Shown here piece by piece: positions 33,701 to 44,484 of a stretch of 57,500 nt of DNA. The notes beneath the pieces were generated by a model. That model was not told the DNA's origin. It saw nothing but the letters and a program-made list of their open reading frames with translations, and did not search any database. Made by a program: the position numbers and the translations under genes. Origin of the DNA: Mesostigma viride. Taxonomy: Eukaryota; Streptophyta; Mesostigmatophyceae; Mesostigmatales; Mesostigmataceae. Position 1 is the stretch's first letter; each line of letters opens with the position of its first letter. The stretch covers positions 470,822 through 528,321 of the forward strand of contig RPFO01000102.1 in assembly GCA_009746045.1 (NCBI GenBank), read 5' to 3'.

Positions 33701-35366
33701 CGAAGGCATTTTGGTGTTATAAAGTTACGCCGAAAACTAGTAATAATTCAGGAGACTGCAGATAAGCTGGCTGCAGGCGTTTAATGGTTAATATGCTCTT
33801 AACCCTCTGCCACACCTTCGCAAAAATTGCTGGGTTTCTTTTGTAGACACCTCGGACGTGGACTACTCAGTGCTACTACCAAGAAGCACCAGTTATGAAC
33901 ACATAATTTTCAACATGAATTATTAACACTTTGTTATTAGCTATGTAGTTGATAACTAGTTACGAACGCCTAGCTCATCATTATTGGAATTCAACTGTCC
34001 AGAGCCTTTCGCATTAGGCCACCTACTGGGCAGCACGGATGAAGACAGGTGCAAACCAGGCAAGAAAATCTTTCAAAATTTCTTTTCAAAATTCTTTTTA
34101 AAAATTCCCAAACGATCCCCACAGTTCCAAATCCTGGTTGTCACACTTCACAGGAGGAAGAATCGTTGAGCTGCAAGCAGCTGCATGACTCACTCGATAA
34201 CGACACAGAGTTTATTTCGAAAGTTAATTCATAGTTGCAAATTGATATATTAATATGTGTATATTTACACGGATAAATAGATTCTACTTAAACACAACCC
34301 TGATTCCAGCCACTAAGAAAAAGCGAACCGGTACAGAGCTGTGTGCATACCAGCCCAGATGAAACATTTTGCTACTCGCAACAGTTTCTAGAGAAGCAGC
34401 TGTAGCCCTTCCTCCCCGCCAAAGACACCCAGCCAATCTCACCCACTCAATGCCCTCCACGAAAAAAGCATGTACAAAGAAAACCACGTACCCCCCCCCC
34501 CCAAAGACAATGAAACTAATTTCTTCCCCTCCCTTTACAACCAACATCCGGCTGACACATCCCTCCTCACTCCACACTACCCCATGGCTACTTACGCCTC
34601 ACTTACAGCCGTCACGGAACGAATCAGCCACTTCTCCCCAGCCAGTGCTCCCCCTGCCGCCAGCCCCATGCCCGGGCATTTGTCGCCCGTGCCGCCTGCC
34701 CCTCGCACGGTCGCCACCCATGCGTCCTCGCATGCGACACTGGCACATGCGACTGGGCACACAGCCATGCACGCGCGACTGGGCACATGCCTCAGGTGTT
34801 CCCGTGAAACGCTCAAAATGATGCCAAGGTTCTGATTTTGATGCCCAGACGCCCCTGGACATTAGGTTTACAACAAAGCCTTGCAACATAGAGCGCTAGA
34901 CTTGAAAGGGTCTAGGGAAGGCTTGCCCTCGCCTAGTCCGTGCATGATATCGATCCGGTTTGACGATGAAGTGAGAATGACAGGGAGCATCAAGCCGTCG
35001 GTTCATCCGTTCATCCGCTCATCCGATCATCCGCCCAATGTCTTCCGTTTGCAGGCTGCAGCGCCTGCGCCCCATGTCCAGCAACCAAATGCTCTGGTCA
35101 AGACCGCGTGACCCGTTCCAGGCACAGGTCCAATATTCATGGTCCACTAAGGAATAAAGGCCAGGAATAAGGGCCAGAGGGAAACTCGTGGCGGGTTTAT
35201 TGGCGGTCCAATATCCAGAATTGGGAACACGGGAACCCATCGCATCCCATCGACCGGTAATCGGATACATCCAGCTACCCCCCCCCCCCCCCCTTAAACC
35301 ACTCCGATTGTCATTGCTCGATCGAACCACCGCCAGGGCTGCACCCCCCCGAGCGCACGCAGCTGA
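30766..35366. other. intergenic; no gene seen
   Basis: C homopolymers occur near 32789-32806, 34491-34502 and 35279-35293. The minus-strand frame 32349-31987 is open but unrecognised. A four-fold TTCATCCG-type repeat sits at 35003-35035, just downstream of the HULK-like gene. Confidence 0.4.
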
Positions 35367-35396
35367 TTAATGATGCTGCCGATGCTGGTGTGAGTC

Positions 35397-35435
<39 letters not shown>

Positions 35436-38400
35436 CCGCTGCTGGAATAGCTGCTGCTGCTGTTGTCGTTGTTGCTGCTGCTGCTGCTGCTTCAGATACC
35501 GCATGGCCTGTGACACCTCCGCATGGTCAACACCCGCGAGCTGGTGCGCCCCGTGGACATGCATGCCACCACCGCCGCCATCGCCGCCGCCGCCAACCCC
35601 GCCCTCCCTTGCCCCCGCGCCCCACGCCATGCGATCCCCAACCCCAGCCACGGCATCCCCCGCTGGCATCCTCACCGATGCGTGGCCATGGCCATGGCCA
35701 TGCCCCGGCTGGCCCCCCACGGGCTGGCCATGACCGGGCTGGCTTAGGTGGCTACCCGAGTGGCTCGCCGACGAGGTAAACCCCGCCGACATCGACGCCG
35801 CAGCCGCCGCTCCCTCCCCCTGGCCTGCCACGCCCCCCGCCACCTGCCCCACCAACCGTGCAAACGCGGCCAGCTGGTCGGGGGCAATCTGGGGGAGCGC
35901 CCCCGCCATCCCGATCCCTGCCGCCCCCTGGGCCGGGAGCCCCAGGAGGGCACGCGCAAGCATGAAAACACCTGGGTGGTCGTGCTGTGGCAGCGGTGCC
36001 GCTGGCAAGGTCGTCGCCATCCCCACGGGCATACCCGGATGGTCCGTTCGCCCTGCCGTCCCTGGACCCATGTTCCTGCTCCCTGCCGACCCTTGCTGAT
36101 CCAGGCTCGTCGATCCTGCCATCCCTGGCCCAGGGTGGAACAAGGGTGCCGGATCCGGATGCGATGGTACCGACGAGGGATGCAACAACCCCGATGAAGA
36201 ATGCGATGGCCCCGACGGCCCCGACAGGGATGGGGGCGGTCCGCTCGGGAGAGGGGGCGGGGAGTCCGGGGGCGGCGGAGGCGGCGAGTTTGGGGGGAGC
36301 GGGGGAAGCGGCGGCAGCACCGGACCGCCATTCCCCTCACCACGAAACGCATGCGACCCCATCGGGCCCGCCACCGCAAACCCATCCCCCACAAACCCAC
36401 CCCCATGAGCCCCAAACGCACCCCCGACAAACCCAACCCCGTGATCACCCACACCCGCGCCCCCAGAGTTCGGATACCCGCCCCCTCCACCGCCGCTGTA
36501 GCCCTCCAAATGGTTGCGTTGGGAAGGTAGAGACCCCGCTAGAGGCCCCGCACTAGAGCCCGCCATGGACCCCGCTAGAGGCCCCCGGGCCTCACTGGGG
36601 GGCGTCACAGGGGAACAACCGGCGCCCAGCATGAGCGGGCTACCCGACCCTCCTGCCCCCCGTTGACCTGCAGGGCCGGCGGCCGCACCGTCGCCCCAGG
36701 GGCCCCTGGGGGGCGAGTCCACCTCCATCTCATCGCCACTGTGCTGTGAGTCATGCAGACCATCACGATAAGCCATGCCATTAAGGGCCACGTCAGTGTG
36801 CCCCGGGCGACCATGGCCACCTGCGTGGTGATTTGATAAACTCGGCGTGCGTGCCGCCCCACCCTCACGGTGATGCCCGTGACGGGTAGGAGAATCCTTG
36901 GGACTCGAATCTCTGGCCGCGTGACCTGGATCCTCGACCCCATGGACCCCTCCCTGAACGTGAGCCCCCCCACCTTGCGCGGCTCCATCCCCTCCGCGGG
37001 AACCGGTCCCACCCGCCGCCCCCGACGCGGATGCCGACGCTTGCGATAAGGTTGTACCAGATTGGCTAGCGATGATGTTGGACGCGGACCCCACCGCCGC
37101 GTCCTCCTCCTCCTCGTCATCCTCAGGGAAGTCCCTCAGCCGCAACCGCGGCATCTGGAGGACGCCTCCTTCGCCGTCCTCGGAGGATGCGGGCTCGCCG
37201 TGGACGAGCATCGCGCCCAGCGCCTCCAGGTTGCCCATGCCCCCGCCCCCGAACTCCGTCATGCTCCCGTACTGATCCGCCAGGAGATCCCCTCCGATGG
37301 ACTTATGCCCACCCCGCCGCGCCGATAATAACGACGATGACAACCCCCCGCCAGAGGACGAGAGGCTGCCGCATCCACCCCCGGGATGATCATTCCCATT
37401 CCCACCGGCGGCGTTACCAAACCCACCCGGCTTGCCTCCATGGCCGTCGCCGTGGCTGCCTGCGGCGCCCATGCTCGCGCGCTCGGCGGCCGCGTTCAGC
37501 GTGTGCAGCTGGCCCAGATAGTGGTCCATCATGTCAGCCGGCATGAGGCCCCGGTCGCGCCAGAGAGTGAGCACCTTCACGCACTGCGCGCGGTTGGGGC
37601 CCGCGCGCTTGCCGGGGGGCCCCACCAGGTGGAGCAGCCGAGGGAGCACCTCTTCCATCCTGCGCAGGAGATGCTCCATGGCGGTGGCCACGGGAGCGGA
37701 CAAGAGTGATCCCGTGGGGGCAGCCGGCTGCTGCGACGGGTGGGAATCAAGAGGACCAGTACCACCACCGCTACCGCCGCCCGCATGCGCGGCGGGGTTG
37801 AGGTGCCGCCGCAGCGTCTGGACGATGCAGTCAAACAAAAATAGAACAGGGAGACGCTTCTCGAGCTTAGGCTCCGAGGCCGCCCGGTCGATCATCGCGA
37901 GGACGATCTGGGCCGTCGCTGGCACGTCCCCACCGCCACCAACACCGCCACCAACACCGCCACCAACACCGCCACCAACAGCGCCACCACCCGGTATCCC
38001 CTCACGGCCCACATTGCCGCTGCCACCTTCGGCCATGTGGCGGGTATGGCTCGCTTGTCCAGCGTTACAGCTGATAGAGCCATTCAAATAGCCAGCGCCG
38101 CCAGAATTTAAACCCGCCGCACCGCCCTCACTCGTCATGCCGCCGCCACCCCCGCCGCCACCGCCGCCACCACCTGCAGGCGCAACCGTGACCACGCCCA
38201 CCGGGTGCCTTTCCAACAAATCCACGACGGACTTGGTCAAACCAGTGATGCTGTCCCTTGCCTTTGACAAGCCAGCAAGTGACCCAATGATCCGCCGCAC
38301 GCCCGACGCCACCCCATGCACCTCCCTCTCCTTTTCCCTTTCCCTTTCCCTCTCCCTTTCACTCTCGGCCTCCCAGGCAGACCGCATGGGTCCTGGTCCC

Positions 38401-40593
38401 AATATGTCCGGTGCCGCCACTGCCAGTGCCCCTGGCCCCAGCCCTGTCCCAGGCAATGACCCCGCTGCCCGCAAGCCTGCTTGCACCCCGCCCACCAAAG
38501 CTTGGGTCGTCATCCCATACGTGCTCATAACTTGCTGGGGAGGATAGCCACTGGCATTCGCAACCGGCGTGGCCACCGCGCCGCTGCTATCGCCTGCATC
38601 TACGGTTTGCATTGGCAACCCCCTGGGGGTGGCGTTTCGAAGCAGCTCAAGATTGGCAGCAGGGCCCCAAGGCGGCGGGAGCGGTGGCAACGGGGGAAGA
38701 CCTTGGGGAAACGAGTGGGAGGCAGGGAAGGCGACGGAGTCAGGCGCGGCCAGCCTGGCCATAGGAGCAGCAGCGGCGGTGGGGGAGGCGGCTGTACCAA
38801 CCGAAAAGGATGGGTTGCTTTGCAGAGAGGAATGGTTGTTCCCTTGCGAGGCCAAAAAACCAATCATCCCACCCGCACCGGAAATGCGGCCAGCATTCTC
38901 CCCACCCCCCACATCGCCCCCACCCGCATCCCCGCCACCCCCACCCAGCACCTCTTCCCACCATTTTGCTGCCGCTCCCGCGTCATCACCGCCGGGGCCC
39001 CCACCCCCTGGCCGGTCACCCCCACCCCCACCCCCTGGTGCACGCATGCCTGTGAGCCCAGCACCACCACCCCCGCCGGGGGCAGATGCCAGAGAAACCT
39101 GCTGGCCGCGAGTGATTGCGCCACCCGTACGGCCAGCCGGCCACCCCGCCCCGGCCCCGATGCTCTCCTCCCCCCCACCGGGGGGCTGTGATGACATCTG
39201 CCCAGACGGCCCTTGTGCGCCATTCGAAACGGCCCCATTGGGCACGGCCGCAGCCCCCGTGGGACCGCCCAACGCTATGGCACCACCTGCCAAGGGCGGG
39301 CCACCTACAAAGGGTGGACCACCCAACGAGATGTGTCCACCAGACGGCCCCGGATGTCCTTGCGCCGCATGTCCTTGCGCTGGAGTCGCCAAAGCCGCCG
39401 CCGCCGCTGATGCCGATTCTGCCGACAACAGCGGTGGATTGGTCGTTGCCGCAGCACCCACCCCACCAGGGGAGGGGAGTGTGCCCACCACCGGCGGCGG
39501 CCGGACCACCCCCCGAGGCCTCGGTGCGGACGACAGGAGCGCCTTGAGCGAGCCTGGGAGCTCCGGCATGAGTGATTCGAGCACGCCGCCACCCAGTAGG
39601 CTCGCGCCAGGTGGCACCGCCGCGGCACCCGCGGCGCTGCTGCCACCGCCGACACCGCCCACCCGTCCATGACCCGACAGTCCCCCACCTTCCCGCTTGA
39701 TGGGGGTGGCCCCCGCCCGCCTGGTTTCAGCGGCCGCCCCCTTCCCAGTTGGGGTAGACCCTGGGACCACTCCAGTACGGGCGGGCGGGGCACCCACCCT
39801 CGCTCCAGGGGGCACCTGGGCAGACTCCCTCTTCAAGGGTGACGCTGCCGACGGGCCGGTACCAGAGGACTTGGCGGAGGCAGATGAGGCGGAAGGCCTG
39901 GTCAAAGCAGGGCTCGTGCCGCCCGGTGTGGATGACGGTGCGGTGCCCTCTTTACTTGACGCTCCAGCACCAGCGGTGTCAGGCTTGCTGGCCGCGACCT
40001 TGGAAGCTCCTGTGGCAGTAGCAGGCTTGGTGACCACCTTAGAAGTGGCAGGCCTGCTTCCAGTTCCCACACCGGCAGTGGATGACATGGTTCCCATGTC
40101 GGCGGTTGCAGGCTTGGTGCCTACTGCCGCGGTGGGAGCGGAGATTTTGGCTCCAACATTGGTGGAAGTGGGCGGCTTGGTGCTGCCTGCATCTGCGGCG
40201 GCAGTGGCGACAGAAGGCTTGGTCCGCACCGCGCCCAGTCGCACCAGCTTGCTGTGGCGGCGCGACGCGTGGTCCGTCGCCCGGTTGTCGCGTGCATCCG
40301 TGCCGCCCTCCAGCAGCACCGACTTGTGCTTCTTGCTCTTCTCGCGGTCATAGCTGTGGCGTGGCAGCAACGAGTCGGGTGGGGCGCGAGGGGTGGGTGG
40401 GTGGGTGGGTGGGTGGGTGGGTGGGTGGGTGGGTGGGTGGGTGGGTGGGTGGGTGGGTGGGTGGGTGGGTGGGTGGGTGGGTGGGTGGTGGGTGGGTGGG
40501 TGGGTGGGTGGGTGGGTGGGTGGGTGGGTGGGTGGGTGGGTGGGCGGGCGGGCAACACGCATGACCCGCGTTGGTAAGCGAGGTTGCTTCTTG
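35367..40593 (-). CDS. HUA2/HULK-like protein, CID-containing long exon (exon 2 candidate)
   Basis: A 5.2-kb frame on the minus strand ends at 35367. Near residues 760-790 it has GVRRIIGSLAGLSKARDSI. Near 895-940 it has KRLPVLFLFDCIVQTLRRHL, and near 1000-1045 NRAQCVKVLTLWRDRGLM. These are successive helices of the CTD-interacting (RPR/CID) domain as in plant HUA2/HULK proteins. A downstream LLADQYGSMTEF plus an acidic run also fits that family. Gly-rich loops separate the helices, and a Gln/His-rich tail closes the protein. HULK proteins are nuclear and affect transcription and pre-mRNA processing. The exon start is uncertain. The acceptor proposed at 40594 keeps phase with the Tudor exon upstream and includes a (ACCC)n-encoded THPP tract. 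Confidence 0.82.
40388..40552. repeat. (GGGT)n microsatellite within the HULK-like gene
   Basis: About 160 bp of GGGT, interrupted once by a TGG slip near 40485. On the minus strand it would encode repeated Thr-His-Pro-Pro if translated. It may instead be intronic. Confidence 0.95.
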
Positions 40594-41719
40594 CTGTTCC
40601 GGCGCTTGTGCAATTACAGGATATGCGTTGGCCGGTGGGTCCACATCACATGCATGGGCGAGAAAGGGTGCTTCCCTCTCTTCTCGCGGCCGTAGCGGGG
40701 CCATAAATGGGGAGAGAGATGCAACGGCTGATGGCGGGCAAAAACAGAAAGAAAGTGGGTCACTTCTTGGGCCTCTCCCTGTCCTCACTGGGCGGTAGGA
40801 GAGTGAACCGAAACAGGTAAGAGTTGGGGGGTTAAGAGAGGCAGCGCCGATGGAGGAGACGGAGGGAGGGTGGGTGGGCTAAGGCTTCGCAAGGCAACCG
40901 CCCCAGCATTGTAGTGACCGGTATAGTGACCAACCGGTCTAGTACAGTATGCTTCTCCTTCGCAAGGCAACCCCCCAAGGCTGGTTTCCGTTCTTGTCGC
41001 GTGGGCACAAGACACAGCGGGGGGTAGGCAAGGCAACCATTACTTCGTATCAGGTGGGGTGGATAAGCGGGAGAGGGGCGGTGGGGGCCAGCCGTGTTCA
41101 CAAGTTTCTGCGGACCAGACACTTGGGTGGGCAGGAGTCACTTGGGCCGACACAAGAGTGCCTCCCTCTCCTCTCACCCCCCCTTGTAACCTGTTGGAAG
41201 CACCACCCTTGCATCATAGGAGCAGAAGCATAGTTGAAAGGCAGAGCGGAGAGATACGAGACACGGTGGTGGTGGATGGCGTACGGACCCTGAGACCTGG
41301 CGGGTGAATAGGGAGCTTGTTGTTCTATTTCGTATTTTTATTATAATCACTAATTGTATTCCAACTGACGTTTAGTATTGTGGTATTTAATTCCCATGCT
41401 GTTTCCATCAGGGCTGCTTGCAACATGCTTTTGGGGGCCAAAATTATGGTGTTCAAGATATACGATCGTGTTGCGTACACAGCTTGAAGGTCCCTTAACT
41501 GGTACCCACGTGACGCAGTCGCGTGCTTTTAACGAATGGGCGGGCAGGCAGGTGGGTCGGCGGGCGGGTTGTTGGGTCAACCAACCGTGCATGAGTAGGC
41601 AGTGACTCAAGCAGGCTGGTCGGGAGATAAAACCATTGATCCACTGCTAGATAATCACTATACCCACTAGTAAGAAAATCCCTATATCCACTAGTAAGAT
41701 AATCACTACATCCACTTAC
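40594..41719 (-). other. candidate intron of the HULK-like gene
   Basis: Starts with a GTAAGT donor at 41719 right after the Tudor exon. Immediately inside are three ~30-bp repeats of TAGTGATTATCTTACTAGTG. A decayed copy of a downstream exon segment lies at 40668-40695. A dispersed repeat shared with 25865-25975 lies at 40873-40985. The acceptor (GGAACAG at 40594) is weak. Confidence 0.5.
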
Positions 41720-43221
41720 CCCTGCTTCAGCTTCTCCTTCGACTGCAGCATGTCCTGCCGACCCGCTCCCCCTTTCTTGACCGCCGCCTTGTCTGCCACG
41801 CCCTCTACTGCCGCCGCCGCTGAAACCTCCTGCGGCTTCTCCACCTTCACCACCCCCGCCGCTGCCACCTCCTGCATGTCCTCCGTCACCACAGGAACCC
41901 CCGCCCTGCCCTCTCCCTTCATCGCGCCCTCCTCCTTCACCGCGGTTGCCCCCACCGCCCCGCCTGGCCCCTCCACCCCACCCTTCCCCGGTGTGACCCC
42001 ATCACCCCCGCTGGCATCCGTCACCCTCACGGCACCTGCCTTGTCGGATCCCTCCATGCTGGCATCCCCCGTGACGCCAACCTCCCGCACGACACCCACG
42101 ACACTGCCCCCCGCGACGCCACCCCCCTGGGTTGCAAAGGATCCGCCACCTGCCTCCATGACGGGATGGCCAGGCATGCCGGGAGCAGCTGCCAGCTGGC
42201 CCGTCAGCATGCCTGCGCTCGGCTCCCCTACGAAGGAGGCCGTCGCCGAACACTCCCGGACTGAAACGGTTCCATCCCCCTGCCCCTCCCCCAGGGCCTG
42301 CCCACCCTGCCCGGACCCCTGCGCCACGCAAGGCTCCGTAGGGCCTCCCTTCATGCCCTCTGGTTCCATGGGCCTTCCTCCTGCATATTCTCTTACCACC
42401 GCCCCTCCTTCCATCGCGTCTTTTTGCAAGGCCTTGGCTTGTGTCGCCCCCTCTCTTCCCACATCCCCTCTCTCCACAACCCCCGTTTGCGCGCCCTCTA
42501 CTTCCATTTCCTTCCTTTTCACGCCCCCTCGCTCCACGCCCCCTCGCTCCACCGCGACTCGCTCCCAGTCCTCGGATGCCATGCACGCGTCGCTGTCGTT
42601 GCCCGACCTGGCGCCGTCGCGCGCCGGCGGGATGCCTGACAGGGACCCCGCGTCGTCCGACTTGGCCAGCGTGGCGACATCTGTGCAGGCGACCGCCTGG
42701 AGCCGGCTCTGGATCGGCTTGACGTATGCAGAAGCCAACACGGGGTTCGTTTGGGTCTCGGACTTGCTGGAACTCTGGGGGGCGTCTGACGTCTGGGGCG
42801 CAACTGGGTTCTTCTTGGGCCTTCCGCGGGCCCTCTTCCCAGCAGGAGGCGCGTCAGGCGCGCTACCTTTGCTGACGGAAGCGGGCTTGGACGACTTCCG
42901 GCTGCGTTTCTTGGGCTCCGGCGCGGGAATTATCTTGAACTCTTCCATCGTGAGGTCCAACTCTTCTCTATCGCCGTCATCATACGCGATCACGAATATT
43001 CTGGGCGTGCCGTCTTGGATGCGCTCCACCGTACCGGGGTACCATTCGTTGTCATCGGGCCAGTATACGTACAACCGCTCCCCTTTCACAGGCATGACCT
43101 TGTCGGTCTTTTCCGTGGAGACACCGCCCGCGTCCGCACCATTCATCGCAGCGTCACCCAATGGCAGAGGGGATGCGTTTCCGCCCTTCTCCGACTTATG
43201 GCGGCCTCTCGCGACCTCCAT
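41720..43221 (-). CDS. Tudor-domain, AT-hook exon, probably the 5' exon of the HULK-like gene
   Basis: From the ATG at 43221 the product is charged. At about residues 44-95 it carries a Tudor fold: RLYVYWPDDNEWYPGTVERI then FVIAYDDGDREELDL, with aromatic and acidic positions as in PDS5-type Tudor domains. A basic KKRSRK and an AT-hook core RGRPKK (about residue 125) follow, then low-complexity VERGGV repeats. The frame stops at a TAA that overlaps a perfect GTAAGT donor after KEKLKQG, so it is more likely an exon (phase 2) than a complete gene. Joined to the next exon it gives 2,242 codons. Plant HULK proteins have an N-terminal PWWP; here a Tudor, another Royal-family fold, takes that place. 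A separate short gene remains possible. Confidence 0.7.
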
Positions 43222-44484
43222 TTGGTCAGCGTCGTTTCCTTTGGCCTGCGAATGCTGGCCTCCCAACGGGTATCGAAGAAATCATCCTGGAAGACATGCG
43301 AGCAAACGCAGCATATGCAACGTGGAATCTAAACACGCAGGATACGACGATGCATTTCGCCAGGCTAGGAATGGACAAAAGCCCGTAAACCCAGAACGCA
43401 GATATTTCAATGCTGACGACAACGAAAAGTGCTTAACGTTCGACTTGCGCAAGGGCCAACTTACAGATGATATTCTCCCGATTTCTGGCCTGCGCTGGTT
43501 GTCTCCTTGATATTACGAAACCACCCAGAGGCGTCCGGGCCACAGACCGGCTCCGCGAAAAGAACCCGGCATGGCTTCCTGAATAATCATGAAGGTGAGA
43601 ATGCCATGCAAAGTGGCCGCGATTCCAGCGTCGTACTTCCTTACTCCATCTTCCTTGGTTATGATGAAATCACCGAGATTTCCCCACCGCAACCATTGCT
43701 GCCGCTCTAATCACCTTTCACAACTCGCTGTTTTAGTGCAGCGTAGAAGAACCTACTGCCTGCCTACAGTGCTACTGTACTGTACCCATGCCAACAATAA
43801 TTCTTCAAATGCGCGAGGTGCGCCGGATTGGGCCCCTTCATGTGTCGTCCATTCCGTTTGGCGTTCACGGCGCGGCGCGACATTGCCAGTCAGCTAGAGT
43901 AGAATTTCCGGGGGCTGCGCCGCGCCCTGCCAAGAATGGTGACAGGATCAGCATAATGCGCAAGTAAAGTAAAAAAAGCTACTTAGGTATGTTGCGTTGC
44001 TCAACTGCTTGGCGCTTGCCCGTTCTCACGAAGAGTTCCTCTGCAGCCGGAGGTGACGGAGAGCAGCACAAAGTCCCATACGCTACGATACGGTGCAGCG
44101 AGGATGTTTGCTCGTACACTCGGCCTGTAAGGCCTTTCGGTGGCAAATTGTGTTCGGCCTAGGGGTTTGGGCATGATAATATTTGCCTGCGTCAGGCCTG
44201 CGTGCCATATTTTATATTCCTGGGGCTAACACGGCGGGCCAGGCATCGCAACACACCTGTTTTCAGAGCGCACGAGCAAATTGTACTGGCTAGTCGCAAC
44301 GTCACGCAGTTATGGCGGTGGATGCATCTCTCGACGCAGTCTTTTTGTGCAGGCATGTATTAAGTCATTAGCGAGAGAAAGCCATGCAGGAAGGGGAAAC
44401 GACGATGACTACTTACTGCCGCCATTTTATTCCTATCTCTATCACTGTACTTTTGTAGTCAGTTGCAGCAAAGCAACTCACGCG
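43222..44484. promoter_or_regulatory. intergenic region between divergent genes
   Basis: 1.26 kb separates the divergent starts of the HULK-like gene (minus) and the SNARE gene (plus), so it should contain both promoters. I see no clear TATA box or other defined element. A TTTCTGGCCTGCGCTGGTTG motif at 43481-43512 is shared with 51345-51380 and is a dispersed repeat. Confidence 0.4.

Noticed and set aside
38569-39672. 367-codon plus-strand frame (Pro-rich)
   Set aside because: Antisense shadow of the Gly/Ala-rich part of the CID gene; low complexity only.
41750-43510. 586-codon plus-strand open frame
   Set aside because: It is antisense to the Tudor exon. The minus strand carries the recognisable domain, AT-hook and splice donor. 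The plus frame is open because of GC-rich codon bias.
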